The translations under genes were made by a program, and so were the position numbers. From NCBI RefSeq assembly GCF_002157855.1, contig NZ_CP020880.1, positions 3,162,001 to 3,226,000 on the forward strand: 64,000 nt of DNA, given 5' to 3'. Every line of letters begins with the position of its first letter. Position 1 is the stretch's first letter. The DNA is from Sutcliffiella horikoshii. GTDB lineage: Bacteria > Bacillota > Bacilli > Bacillales > Bacillaceae_I. Shown here piece by piece: positions 55,481 through 63,904 of this stretch. The notes below the pieces were generated by a model, which worked only from the letters and a program-made list of their open reading frames with translations, searched no databases and was not told the DNA's origin.

Positions 55481-55640
55481 GGTTCATATAACGCCGCAAT
55501 TGCTCTCCGCAAACGGCTTCGCTTTCCGCGGGACGGTGCTTGAGCCTCCTCACAACGCTTCAGGGGTCTCAACCTACCGTTACTCCCCCGCAGGAGTCTT
55601 CTCCTTTTGCTCCAAGCAATTGCTAATGGTTATTTGAACC
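55481..55640 (+). repeat. Family A element, copy 8, inside the thrS leader
   Basis: Long arms GGTTCATATAAC..GCAATTGC and GCAATTGC..GTTATTTGAACC enclose the standard core (TTGAGCCTCC / GGGGTCTCAA). It lies between the T-box terminator and the thrS start, so it is transcribed into the 5' untranslated region. Confidence 0.85.
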
Positions 55641-55644
55641 AAAA

Positions 55645-55925
55645 TAAAAAAACCCGCCCCTTATATAATATAAGGGACGAGTTTAATATCCGTGTTTCCA
55701 CCCAAGTTCCCATCTTTTAAAGATACTAAAAGACGGCTTCATTTTTAGATAACGAGGGATTTCCCCGTCAACAGCTACTGCAATGTTCACTGTTGAAGTT
55801 CAGAGGTGGTTAGGGTTTTACTCGTGATAGGAAGCTTACAGCCGGTGACTTCCCTCTCTAACATCCGTTTTTAAAACACTCATGTCCTCATCGATACTTT
55901 TTGAGCTATAAAGTTAAAATTGATT
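55645..55925 (-). promoter_or_regulatory. T-box leader of thrS
   Basis: The minus strand carries the T-box variant GGGTGGAAACACGG (55689-55702) and a terminator (CTCGTCCCTTATAT.. pairing with ..AAGGGGCGGG, then T-run, 55645-55684). Candidate Thr specifier: ACC in AACCACCTCTG. It responds to uncharged tRNA-Thr. Confidence 0.9.
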
Positions 55926-55934
55926 ATGTAGGTT

Positions 55935-55963
55935 ATTATATTCTCCTGTTACAGGAAAATCAA
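55935..55963 (-). promoter_or_regulatory. Promoter of thrS
   Basis: TTGATT and TATAAT with a 17-bp spacer on the minus strand, between ytxC and the T-box leader. Confidence 0.72.
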
Positions 55964-55972
55964 GTGGTCACT

Positions 55973-56809
55973 TTAATCAATTTTACTTTTATTTTGCCCA
56001 AAATAGTGAAAAGGTAAAACAACGGCACGTTCTTCAAAAATATTTCGAATCGTCTCCACAAGTTGATGCTCCGTGTTATCTGTGTAAAGAAAGAGCTTTT
56101 TCGGCGCGATAGAAACTAATGGAGCAAGTACGACCGAGTCTATATAATACGAATAATTATTAAAATGAGTTCTATTCATAAATTTGATGAGCTGATTTTT
56201 GGGGATATGCGAGAAAGACTTGTCATAAAAATCGAATTGATATTGATAGACAAGATGCAATTCGTCAAGCTTGGAATCTGTCGTCGTCAACAATCCCCTC
56301 AGCTGATGGACGAACGATTGGTACTCTTGTTCCAATTTATACTCATCAATTGCCGCTTCCACAAATACCTGCAACCCTTCAAAGTATTCTTTCAACCTGA
56401 ACATAATGAAGGAGTCAAATGAAAATGAAATGGGCTGTTGAAAAAAAGACTGCATGACAGAATCCAATTGGGCATCACGCTGTTCTATAGCCGGGAGATT
56501 CGGAATATCAGACCGTTCCCCAAGTAGGATCGATTGCAAAATACATAGAATTTGCTCTTGTTCTTCTTCCTCTTTATAGTAAAACGTATTTTCCAATACT
56601 GATAAGATCCATTCTTTCTCCTTGGTTCGGTGAATGTAATTCTTCAGCACCGGAACAATGGTATTTCTGTAAAAATGAACATCCTTTGATTCCACGACGA
56701 TTTTTTCTTTATGTAAAGAAAGGATAGAATCACTCTCAGGATTTTTCTCTAATACCTTCATATATATCGCATTTGCGTCCGATTCATTTCGAAAGGAAAT
56801 CTCAAACAA
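55973..56809 (-). CDS. ytxC: Sporulation protein YtxC
   Basis: A 278-residue soluble, mostly helical protein. FLYTDNTEHQLVETIRNIFEERA in outline near the C-terminus and its place between dnaB and thrS match YtxC of Bacillus. It belongs to a spore-former-restricted family of unknown biochemical role, expressed during sporulation in B. subtilis. The GGGGG-type ribosome site precedes the ATG. The thrS promoter begins within ten bases of its stop. Confidence 0.82.
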   Translation of the reverse strand: MFEISFRNESDANAIYMKVLEKNPESDSILSLHKEKIVVESKDVHFYRNTIVPVLKNYIHRTKEKEWILSVLENTFYYKEEEEQEQILCILQSILLGERSDIPNLPAIEQRDAQLDSVMQSFFQQPISFSFDSFIMFRLKEYFEGLQVFVEAAIDEYKLEQEYQSFVHQLRGLLTTTDSKLDELHLVYQYQFDFYDKSFSHIPKNQLIKFMNRTHFNNYSYYIDSVVLAPLVSIAPKKLFLYTDNTEHQLVETIRNIFEERAVVLPFHYFGQNKSKID

Positions 56810-56876
56810 GTTTGTCCCCCCTTTGGTACACCTAATTCAATGTATATGGGAAGGAGGATGGAAAAATGAATAAATA

Positions 56877-56935
56877 TAAAAAAATATGCGCCGGTCCATC
56901 AACTAAAAGGACTAGCGCATATTATTTTTCTTCAC
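56877..56935. terminator. Hairpin between ytxC and the lipid-kinase gene
   Basis: ATATGCGC..GGTCC pairs with GGAC..GCGCATAT with A/T runs on both sides; it would terminate the lipid-kinase transcript. Confidence 0.75.
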
Positions 56936-57831
56936 TCAAATGGATAATCGCCAATGACTACTTCAAGATGACCTGGAAGAATGGAGACAGTAGAAGGGGT
57001 ATGGTAGGTCTTTTCTCCGTCTGTATCGATTTCCTGATTTGGAGTGGCTTCAATTCTTAGTTTTTTCGCTCGGAAATAGATTAACTCGTCGTTTCCTTCT
57101 GCCGGAAGCTCTTTTTGGAGTCTTGTCTGCATCCATGTCCAAAGCTGGGCAATGGAGGTCTGCTTGATAATCAATACATCCAGTTCCCCGTCCTGTATGC
57201 TTGAAGAAGGAAAAAACGACTGAATACCACCCAAAAAAGAACCATTGCCTATCAGAAGCATGACAGCATCACCTTCATAAGATTGTGTTTCACTTTCTAT
57301 CGTGAGCTGAAACGGTTCCTCTTCCATTACCGTTTGTCCGGCGCTGATGTAATAGGATAGTTTTCCAAGTAGCTGTTTCGTCCCGTTGTCGATGTTGTCT
57401 GAAACCTTTGATACCAATCCAATTCCCCAAAAATTCAAGAAGTATTGATTATCACTTTTTCCGACATCCACCTTTTCTGTACGCTTTTCCATGATCTGTT
57501 CCACTGCTTTGATAGGATTCTGATTGATTCCAAGCGTTCGTGAAAAATCATTACAGGTTCCGCCTGGTATGATGGCAAAAACAGGCCTCTTTTCCAAAGG
57601 AGCCAACGCATTGATTAATTCAAAGATGGTTCCGTCCCCTCCGGCACCGATAAGAAGATCCACATGATTTGCCAGCTTCTCCACTAGCCTCGCTCCATCG
57701 CCTTCTTTTTCGGTAGGATGGATGGTTACTTCATCAAATGCACTTAAGAGCATTTTTTCTATTTGTTCAATGGAATTGATCAACTTTTTGTTCCCGGCAT
57801 TGGGATTAACGATCACCGCTACTCTCTTCAA
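56932..57831 (-). CDS. Diacylglycerol/lipid kinase family protein (YtlR-like)
   Basis: A 299-residue DAGK_cat family protein. The N-terminal VIVNPNAG and the GAGGDGTIFELINAL nucleotide-binding motif (about 62-76) followed by IPGGTCNDFSRTLGI are diagnostic. The C-terminal domain includes DGELDVLIIK and a DTDGEK motif. Members phosphorylate lipids such as diacylglycerol; a housekeeping DgkB is usually encoded elsewhere in Bacillus, so the substrate here is open. It occupies the place where dnaI would be expected after dnaB. Confidence 0.82.
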   Translation of the reverse strand: MKRVAVIVNPNAGNKKLINSIEQIEKMLLSAFDEVTIHPTEKEGDGARLVEKLANHVDLLIGAGGDGTIFELINALAPLEKRPVFAIIPGGTCNDFSRTLGINQNPIKAVEQIMEKRTEKVDVGKSDNQYFLNFWGIGLVSKVSDNIDNGTKQLLGKLSYYISAGQTVMEEEPFQLTIESETQSYEGDAVMLLIGNGSFLGGIQSFFPSSSIQDGELDVLIIKQTSIAQLWTWMQTRLQKELPAEGNDELIYFRAKKLRIEATPNQEIDTDGEKTYHTPSTVSILPGHLEVVIGDYPFE

Positions 57832-57914
57832 AGGTTATTTCCCCTTTTCTTTAGTCTTATAGTAGACGATACCCTTTTTTGGTAGTATTAACATCTTTTT
57901 AAGAAATAGCATCA

Positions 57915-57955
57915 ATAAAAAGAAGGCCGCATCCCCCAAAAGGTATATGCAGCCT
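57915..57955 (-). terminator. Terminator after dnaB
   Basis: GGCTGCAT and ATGCGGCC form a stem followed by TTCTTTTTA on the minus strand, directly after dnaB. Confidence 0.75.
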
Positions 57956-57960
57956 CTACA

Positions 57961-59415
57961 TTATGGATCTAACCTTATCTTTTTCTCTTTCATTTTCGCC
58001 AAACGTTCCATCAGCTTCTGTTTTTCATCCTCTTCTACTTCCTTGAACTTGTCGGACTGACTACTTGAAGCATCTGATTCCGTTGCCGTTCCGTCCGAAC
58101 TGACAAAACGGTTGCGCACCACCTTACCTGCTTTCGCTTTAGAGGCGCTACCTCCACCAGTACTCTTCGCTGCTGGCTTGGTATCCGCCCAATTCTGATA
58201 CTGGCGATGCTCTTCTTTGGCAAGTTCCATCGCTTCACTGACAGTTTTCACCTGTTTACGCGCCCAGTGACTTGCAATCTTCTCAACGTATTTGCGATTT
58301 AGCTTCATATCTGTTTTCAACAACACATAATAAAGCAGGACATTCACGACTCCAGGTGTTAATTGTTGCTTGAACATGACATCTTCTACAATTAGGAGGT
58401 CTGAGGCAGAAGGTTCTGAACCACCTGAAAGGTCTGTCAGCATTTGTTTTGGTGAGACATTCTCCAGCTGTTGGATAAGCTGTTCATCTTTAGTTGCCGG
58501 TTTTTTGTCCGTAAACTGTCTCAGGTTCAACGGTTGTGTTTTTTCCACAAGCCCCGGCAAAGTATCTTGGTATTCTAGCTGATACCAATCTCTTGCTGCC
58601 TTACGCAGTTTCTCTAAATCCACTTTTTCATCTACATCAATTACATTCATCATCAAATCGCGCATCGATATCGGATCAATGGTATAGATGAAGGATAGTT
58701 TGACAATCGCTTCCTTCACTTTGGCGGTAATTGATTTTTTTGGGATGACCACCTCAGACAGCCCTGCAAAAAACAAATCAAAGTCAAAGGTTTCTTGACT
58801 TACCCTCGGCTCGCTTCCCTTTTTGCGCTCCATCCATTCTTCTCCTTGTTCCAGTGGTAGTTCCTCCATCATCTCCTCATTTGCTGCATACGCCATGTTT
58901 TCTGACTGGACAGATTGGAAGACATCACTGAAATTTCGAGTCACTTCCTGGTATTCATCCGCAGGGATTACCTTATCGGAAAAGTATTTCTTCACACTTG
59001 CGTATTTATTTTTTCCTAGTCGATTGTATAAATAAATGGTTAGCATTGGTTCTGAAAAGAATGCTTCCGGGGAAAGGGGTGGTTGGAGTTCATAAATGAA
59101 GGTGCGCAGCTGATCTTCTTCCTTCACCCACGTCTTTAAAAGGCCGATGCCTTCCAGTTTTATTCTCTCCTGATGGATATCTTTTAAGTTGCATTGCATC
59201 GTTGTCATTATGCCGTGATGCGTTGTCTCCCCGCCCCACAAGCGATCTTGGTCCAGCTCACTCCAGAGGGTCATATATAGACTGTATCCCCTGAATCCCA
59301 GCAAAGGTTGATATAGCATTGTTAGGAGTTTACGGTCAAACTGTTGGAGCACTCCATTTGAACGGACAATATACCGGTCTACAGGGACCAGCTCTTTCCA
59401 ATGGCGATCAGACAT
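57961..59415 (-). CDS. dnaB: Replication initiation and membrane attachment protein DnaB
   Basis: A 484-residue Firmicute DnaB (helicase co-loader, not the helicase). An N-terminal DnaB/DnaD winged-helix domain (LLTMLYQPLLGFRGYSLYMTLWSEL in outline, about 30-55) is followed by the C-terminal DnaB_2 domain (about 310-410: LIVEDVMFKQQLTPGVVNVLLYYVLL in outline, YVEKIASHWARKQVKTV). It works with DnaD and DnaI to load the DnaC helicase at the origin. It lies downstream of nrdR. In B. subtilis dnaI is next; here a terminator and a lipid-kinase gene follow. Confidence 0.9.
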   Translation of the reverse strand: MSDRHWKELVPVDRYIVRSNGVLQQFDRKLLTMLYQPLLGFRGYSLYMTLWSELDQDRLWGGETTHHGIMTTMQCNLKDIHQERIKLEGIGLLKTWVKEEDQLRTFIYELQPPLSPEAFFSEPMLTIYLYNRLGKNKYASVKKYFSDKVIPADEYQEVTRNFSDVFQSVQSENMAYAANEEMMEELPLEQGEEWMERKKGSEPRVSQETFDFDLFFAGLSEVVIPKKSITAKVKEAIVKLSFIYTIDPISMRDLMMNVIDVDEKVDLEKLRKAARDWYQLEYQDTLPGLVEKTQPLNLRQFTDKKPATKDEQLIQQLENVSPKQMLTDLSGGSEPSASDLLIVEDVMFKQQLTPGVVNVLLYYVLLKTDMKLNRKYVEKIASHWARKQVKTVSEAMELAKEEHRQYQNWADTKPAAKSTGGGSASKAKAGKVVRNRFVSSDGTATESDASSSQSDKFKEVEEDEKQKLMERLAKMKEKKIRLDP

Positions 59416-59448
59416 GAAACATCCAAACCTTTCTTATAAAAAAGTAAT

Positions 59449-59482
59449 CGAAAAAGAGAGGCATATGTTTCCTCTCTCACTT
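59449..59482 (-). terminator. Terminator between nrdR and dnaB
   Basis: GAGAGAGGAAAC..GCCTCTCTTTTT on the minus strand, nine bases after the nrdR stop. Confidence 0.65.
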
Positions 59483-59490
59483 AGGGTTCC

Positions 59491-59952
59491 TTATTTTCGT
59501 TCCTTATCAATGATTTCTTTTAATTCATCCAAAAAGACATTGATATCTTTGAATTGACGGTAAACAGAGGCAAAGCGGACATATGCCACTTCATCTATTT
59601 TTGATAGTCTCTCCATTACCATTTCACCGACCATATCGCTTTTCACTTCCGATATGCCGATATTTCTTAATTCTTTTTCCACTTCCATCACAATGTCTTC
59701 GAGTTGTTTTAGGGCAACCGGTCTTTTTTCACATGCCCGAATTAAACCTCTCAGCACTTTTTCCCTGCTGAACTCTTCTCGTATTCCTTCCTTTTTCACG
59801 ACGATAAGCGGCATTTCTTCCACTTTTTCAAATGTCGTAAAACGATAGGAACAAGACTCGCATTCTCTTCTTCTTCTGATGGATTTTCCCTCTTCTACAG
59901 GGCGTGAATCTAATACCTTCGTCCCATTATGATGACAGGAAGGACATTTCAT
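59491..59952 (-). CDS. nrdR: Transcriptional repressor NrdR
   Basis: 153 residues from the ATG at 59952 ([18 protein letters not shown]) with a GGAGTGG site. The zinc ribbon (CPSC...CESC, first 35 residues) is followed by the ATP-cone domain ([20 protein letters not shown]). NrdR represses ribonucleotide reductase genes in response to dATP/ATP. An ATG four codons upstream is in frame but lies before the ribosome site. It precedes dnaB, as in other Bacillus. Confidence 0.94.
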   Translation of the reverse strand: MKCPSCHHNGTKVLDSRPVEEGKSIRRRRECESCSYRFTTFEKVEEMPLIVVKKEGIREEFSREKVLRGLIRACEKRPVALKQLEDIVMEVEKELRNIGISEVKSDMVGEMVMERLSKIDEVAYVRFASVYRQFKDINVFLDELKEIIDKERK

Positions 59953-59976
59953 GATGGTTTCCACTCCGTTTCCAAT

Positions 59977-60381
59977 CTACTTTTTCCCCGAATTCAGCCC
60001 GGATCCAATATAGATCATCGATTTATCAATCCGTTCATACATTTGTTTGATCAGTTGACGACTGTATCCAAAATCGAAAGGTAGTTTGGTTTCTGTTGTA
60101 ACGGAAAAATCAACCGCTGTTTCAAAAGGTCGGACAGAGATAACTGTAACAATGACAAACGCTTTTCTGCCTTTGTTCACTTGCAATGCAATTTCCCCGT
60201 GCTCCTCAGAAACAGATTTTACCGTTACCCCTTCCATCTTGTTAAACAATTCTTGCAAGGCTTTCATTGCATTCTTATTGGTAGTTTTATAATAACGACT
60301 GCGTAAGGATTCTTCTGTATGATTTTCCCGCGTTTCCGAGTGATTGGTCAATATCCCTTTCAACTTTTGTATCGCTCCCAC
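59977..60381 (-). CDS. Conserved cytosolic protein of unknown function
   Basis: A 134-residue soluble protein, alternating helix and strand, with LRSRYYKTTNKNAMKALQEL, a GEIALQVNKGRKAFVIVTVISV strand region and a DFGYSRQLIKQMYERID helix. It loosely resembles DUF1499-type proteins. It lies 24 bases upstream of nrdR on the same strand and is probably co-transcribed with it. I do not assign a function. Confidence 0.6.
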   Translation of the reverse strand: MGAIQKLKGILTNHSETRENHTEESLRSRYYKTTNKNAMKALQELFNKMEGVTVKSVSEEHGEIALQVNKGRKAFVIVTVISVRPFETAVDFSVTTETKLPFDFGYSRQLIKQMYERIDKSMIYIGSGLNSGKK

Positions 60382-60438
60382 TTTAGCCTGACAACCCCTT
60401 AATTTGTTGTTTTTTATGTATAATATATTTTGAGTATA

Positions 60439-60477
60439 ATAAAAAGAGGTGCATGCTATACACCTCTCTTTATTTTA
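60439..60477 (-). terminator. Terminator after speD
   Basis: AAAGAGAGGTGTATAG and ATGCACCTCTTTTT pair with a T-run on the minus strand. Confidence 0.85.
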
Positions 60478-60495
60478 ATGCATTTAGTTATAATT

Positions 60496-60870
60496 TTAAA
60501 GAGCTTTTGCTTTGTTTACTTGAACAGGACCCATTCCACGTGGAAGTTCGATTGTTTCACGCGTCTGAGCATTTAAAGCAGTTGCAATATAGTCAGCTGA
60601 AATATTAGGATCTAATTCTCCGCATGTATAAACATCGATACTTGCATATCCGTGCTCTGGGAAGCTATGAATGGTTAAGTGGGATTCGGAAATAATAACT
60701 ACTCCGCTTACCCCTTGAGGAGCAAATTTATGAAAAGCTACCTCTCTTACTTCTGCACCTGATTTTAATGCAGCATCGACAAATGTTTTTTCGATGTAAT
60801 CCATATCATTCAATTTGTCAAAATCGCAACCCCATAGTTCTGAAATAACGTGACGACCTACTGTTTCCAT
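60496..60870 (-). CDS. speD: S-adenosylmethionine decarboxylase proenzyme
   Basis: 124 residues from the ATG at 60870 ([15 protein letters not shown]) with a GGGGGAA site; the upstream 15 codons are unsupported. The self-cleavage site SESH is present with Glu62-Ser63 (Ser63 becomes the pyruvoyl group), together with His68 and Cys83, the residues known to act in the bacterial class 1B enzyme. It makes decarboxylated AdoMet for spermidine synthesis. The 145-base leader and promoter are described separately. It lies next to gapB, as in B. subtilis (speH). Confidence 0.94.
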   Translation of the reverse strand: METVGRHVISELWGCDFDKLNDMDYIEKTFVDAALKSGAEVREVAFHKFAPQGVSGVVIISESHLTIHSFPEHGYASIDVYTCGELDPNISADYIATALNAQTRETIELPRGMGPVQVNKAKAL

Positions 60871-61020
60871 CTCACGTTCCCCCTTTTCATTTTTTAAAAT
60901 ACATGAATTCCTCAAAGGTGAAGAGTGATTGATGTATTACTACCACGGGGGAAAGTTAGTCCAGAGAGGTCCTAACCCTTTAAGTAGCCACATAATCGTT
61001 TCAAGAAGTTCACGAAAAAT

Positions 61021-61049
61021 AGTATAATGCTTTTATTTTAGTTTTGCAA
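61021..61049 (-). promoter_or_regulatory. Promoter of speD
   Basis: TTGCAA and TATACT with a 17-bp spacer on the minus strand. The transcript would have a leader of about 145 bases. Confidence 0.72.
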
Positions 61050-61126
61050 CAGGCATTTAAGACTTTTTTTCTCGTAAACTATTAATTTATGAAAAAGGGA
61101 AATGTTAATCCACTCTGCGACAAATG

Positions 61127-61160
61127 CAAAAAAGCGATTAACAAAGAACGTTAACCGCTT
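61127..61160 (-). terminator. Terminator after gapB
   Basis: AAGCGGTTAACG and TTAATCGCTT form a stem, then six T on the minus strand. Confidence 0.78.
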
Positions 61161-61195
61161 ACATTTATTTCACTATAGCATTGCCTTAGGCTAAA

Positions 61196-62227
61196 TTAAC
61201 CAGCCATTACCTCTTTTGCTTCTACCATTTTTACTGCTACGAATTGAACAAGATCTACTACTCGGCAAGAATAACCCCACTCATTGTCATACCAAGCTAA
61301 TACTTTTACCTTTGTATCGCCCATCACCATTGTGGATAAACCATCGATGACTGCTGAATGTGGATTTGTGTTAAAGTCCACAGACACAAGCGGCTCCATT
61401 GTAACCCCTAATATGCCATCCATCGAGCCGATGGAAGCACTTTGGAACGCATCATTCACGTCTTCAACCGTAACCGGCTTTTTCAAGTCTACTACAAGGT
61501 CAACAAGCGATACGTTAGGTGTTGGCACACGTAGCGCCATTCCATGCAGTTTACCCTTTAAATGTGGAAGAACTAAGGATAATGCTTTTGCCGCTCCAGT
61601 TGAAGTTGGGATGATGGACTGTCCGCAAGCTCTTGCTCTGCGCAGGTCCTTATGCGGGTTGTCAATATTCTTTTGGTCATTTGTATAAGCATGAACAGTT
61701 GTCATTAATCCATTCTCGATGCCAAACTGTTGATCTAACACTTTGACAACCGGCGCTAAGCAGTTTGTTGTACAAGAAGCATTAGAGATGACAAAGTGCT
61801 CATTCATATTCAGCACTTCTTCATTTACTCCCATGACAATCGTTACATCTTCGTTTTTACCAGGCGCTGTCAAGACCACTCGCTTCGCACCAGCTTGAAG
61901 ATGAAGTGCCGCTTTATCGCGGGAATTAAACTTTCCTGTCGCTTCAATTACGATATCTATGTTCATTTCTTTCCAAGGAAGTTCTTCTGGATTACGGTTG
62001 TTCACTAATTGAATGCGCTTACCATTTACAATTAACGCATTGTCTTCTGCGTAAACATCCGCGTCAAAGCGTCCATGGTTTGTGTCATATTTAATAAGGT
62101 GAGCTAGCGTTTCCGCAGGGTAGCTCGCATTGATTGCAACGATATTTAAGCCTTCTTCTTGGATGGCGCGTCTGAATACCATTCTCCCAATTCGTCCAAA
62201 CCCGTTAATTGCAACCTTTGCCTTCAT
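61196..62227 (-). CDS. gapB: Gluconeogenic glyceraldehyde-3-phosphate dehydrogenase GapB
   Basis: 343 residues from the ATG at 62227 ([21 protein letters not shown]) with an AGGGGA site; the frame extends 18 codons upstream through the operator region and is not used. The Rossmann NGFGRIGR motif and the active-site cysteine Cys152 in [12 protein letters not shown] are present. Neighbours (speD, coaE) and the CcpN boxes upstream identify it as GapB, the NADP-preferring gluconeogenic enzyme, not glycolytic GapA. Confidence 0.93.
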   Translation of the reverse strand: MKAKVAINGFGRIGRMVFRRAIQEEGLNIVAINASYPAETLAHLIKYDTNHGRFDADVYAEDNALIVNGKRIQLVNNRNPEELPWKEMNIDIVIEATGKFNSRDKAALHLQAGAKRVVLTAPGKNEDVTIVMGVNEEVLNMNEHFVISNASCTTNCLAPVVKVLDQQFGIENGLMTTVHAYTNDQKNIDNPHKDLRRARACGQSIIPTSTGAAKALSLVLPHLKGKLHGMALRVPTPNVSLVDLVVDLKKPVTVEDVNDAFQSASIGSMDGILGVTMEPLVSVDFNTNPHSAVIDGLSTMVMGDTKVKVLAWYDNEWGYSCRVVDLVQFVAVKMVEAKEVMAG

Positions 62228-62249
62228 GTAAATTCCCCTTTTCTGTATA

Positions 62250-62294
62250 TATGTTATACTTATTAATCTGTTATCCTGCAATTAGTATAACATA
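62250..62294. promoter_or_regulatory. Two CcpN operator boxes at the gapB promoter
   Basis: TATGTTATACT (62250-62260) and its inverted copy AGTATAACATA (62284-62294) both match the known CcpN consensus TRTGHYATAYW exactly. The upstream box overlaps the likely -10 TATACT. They predict glucose repression of gapB by CcpN. Confidence 0.85.
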
Positions 62295-62318
62295 TTTAAT
62301 TTCTATATGTCATGTAAA

Positions 62319-62356
62319 AAGTACAAAAAGGGCATATCCCTATTTTTGGATATGCC
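62319..62356 (-). terminator. Terminator downstream of coaE
   Basis: GGGCATATCC pairs with GGATATGCCC, then five T on the minus strand. A family A element lies between coaE and this terminator. Confidence 0.85.
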
Positions 62357-62379
62357 CTAGAGTTAGTATTTGGTTTTAC

Positions 62380-62506
62380 GGTTGATCTCCGTTCCAGGCG
62401 CTTCGCTTTCCACGGGCGGTCCGGAAGGCTACGGAAGCGATTCATCGCACGAAGAAAATGCGTTAGCATTTTCGAGGAGTCTCGCGCCTTCCACTGCGAT
62501 CAACTC
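62380..62506 (+). repeat. Family A palindromic element, copy 9 (altered loop)
   Basis: Arms GGTTGATCTCCG..CAGGCGC and GCGCC..GCGATCAAC as in the copy at 12181, but the inner part is replaced by a different hairpin (AATGC..GCATTTTC). Confidence 0.82.
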
Positions 62507-62510
62507 TGGG

Positions 62511-63110
62511 TTACTGGATATGCCAGTTGGTTAGTATGTCATTTAGTTGTTGTTCTGTTTTGGTGACGGATCCGTTGTTGTCGATGACGGCATGGGAGAG
62601 TTTAACTTTTTCGGTAAGGGGCATCTGGGATCGTATTCTGTCTGTTGCTTCCTTTTCAGATAAGTCGTTTCTCTCCATTAAGCGTTTCAGCTGGGTTGCC
62701 TCCGTTACATAGACGAGTAATGTTTTATCTACAAGGTGAGTCAGCTTGCTTTCAAAAAGCAGGGGAATATCCATGACCACCACTTCATGGCCATCTTCCA
62801 AGAATTTTTGGGTCTTTTCTTTCATGCTTGTTCTGATGCTTGGGTGCATGATGTTGTTCAACTTTTGCCGTTTAGTCTCATCCTGAAAAATAATGCTACC
62901 TAGTTTTGGTCTGTTCAGTGTTTTGTCGTCGTTAAGTATTTCAGTCCCAAACTCTTTTACAAGTTCTTTATATGTATCTGTACCAATTTCCACGACTTCT
63001 CGAGCCACGATATCAGCATCCACAATCGGAATGTTTTTATCGCGCAGCATATTGGCCACTGTGCTTTTACCGCTTGCTATTCCTCCAGTTAGTCCTATAA
63101 CCAATGGCAT
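62511..63110 (-). CDS. coaE: Dephospho-CoA kinase
   Basis: 199 residues from the ATG at 63110, seven bases after AGGAGG (an ATG two codons earlier is too close to that site). Walker A is GLTGGIASGKST (residues 6-17). The IVDADIVAREVV motif and the MDIPLLFE and VYVTEATQLKRLMERN lid segments match CoaE, which phosphorylates dephospho-CoA in the last step of CoA synthesis. It follows ytaF, as in B. subtilis. Confidence 0.95.
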   Translation of the reverse strand: MPLVIGLTGGIASGKSTVANMLRDKNIPIVDADIVAREVVEIGTDTYKELVKEFGTEILNDDKTLNRPKLGSIIFQDETKRQKLNNIMHPSIRTSMKEKTQKFLEDGHEVVVMDIPLLFESKLTHLVDKTLLVYVTEATQLKRLMERNDLSEKEATDRIRSQMPLTEKVKLSHAVIDNNGSVTKTEQQLNDILTNWHIQ

Positions 63111-63166
63111 GTCCATTCCTCCTTTTCAAAAGAGAGGCTGCGCTACACAACCTCTAGTGTTTCTAC

Positions 63167-63808
63167 TTACATTTTAATAATTCCGATAACAATAAGTAAT
63201 ACGCCTGGTAAAAAGGAGAACTTGTTAATCCACGAAACGGTGGAGAACACCCTTCCTAATTTTATCCCAGTGATCACAAATAACGAACTCATCACAGCTA
63301 CTGAAATGGCCATCACACCGGGAGAATAACCAAGCAAGGCTGCACCGATTCCCGCTCCAAAAGCATCAAGGGACAGGGCAATGCCAAGAAAAAAGGCCTC
63401 TAACCCGGTGATGGAGCCTGAACGGTCAAAGTCTGCTTCTGTTGGCTTTCTCAAAATGTTGATGACAACACCGAGTGATTTGATTTCAAGATTGAACAAT
63501 ATGCGTTCATCTGCAAAAGAGGTACTGTCTTCGGCTGTACTGGCACGGAAAAACTGATAGAGAACCCACATTCCTAATAGGATTAGAATGCTTCCACCAA
63601 TTGTCTCTGCAAAAGCAGGGGAGAGAAATTTCATAAGTATGGTGCCTACTAACATGGCAAGCAAAAGCGAGACGGCCGAACAACACGCGATGATACTGAT
63701 TGATTTAAGCGGCATATGCATTTTTCTTAGGCCATATGTCAAGCCAACACTAAAGCTATCCAGACTAACGGCAAAGGCTAGTAGAATAAGTGAGATGTAT
63801 GGAATCAT
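63167..63808 (-). CDS. ytaF: Sporulation membrane protein YtaF (MntP-like fold)
   Basis: 213 residues from the ATG at 63808 (MIPYISLILLAFAVSLDSF) with a GGGAGGAG site. About six membrane segments carry the duplicated SLDSFSVGLTYG and SLDAFGAGIGAA motifs, as in MntP-type exporters. A central loop has an EF-hand-like DFDRSGSITGLE. YtaF is a spore-former protein of unproven transport specificity. It lies upstream of coaE on the same strand. Confidence 0.9.
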   Translation of the reverse strand: MIPYISLILLAFAVSLDSFSVGLTYGLRKMHMPLKSISIIACCSAVSLLLAMLVGTILMKFLSPAFAETIGGSILILLGMWVLYQFFRASTAEDSTSFADERILFNLEIKSLGVVINILRKPTEADFDRSGSITGLEAFFLGIALSLDAFGAGIGAALLGYSPGVMAISVAVMSSLFVITGIKLGRVFSTVSWINKFSFLPGVLLIVIGIIKM

Positions 63809-63904
63809 TAAGAGCTCCTCCCTAACTATCACTAGGATAGTATATGGCAGGAGCCCATTCGATGTGTTCTAATTATTTTTACTCTAACTCCCTTTTGCCT
63901 TACA

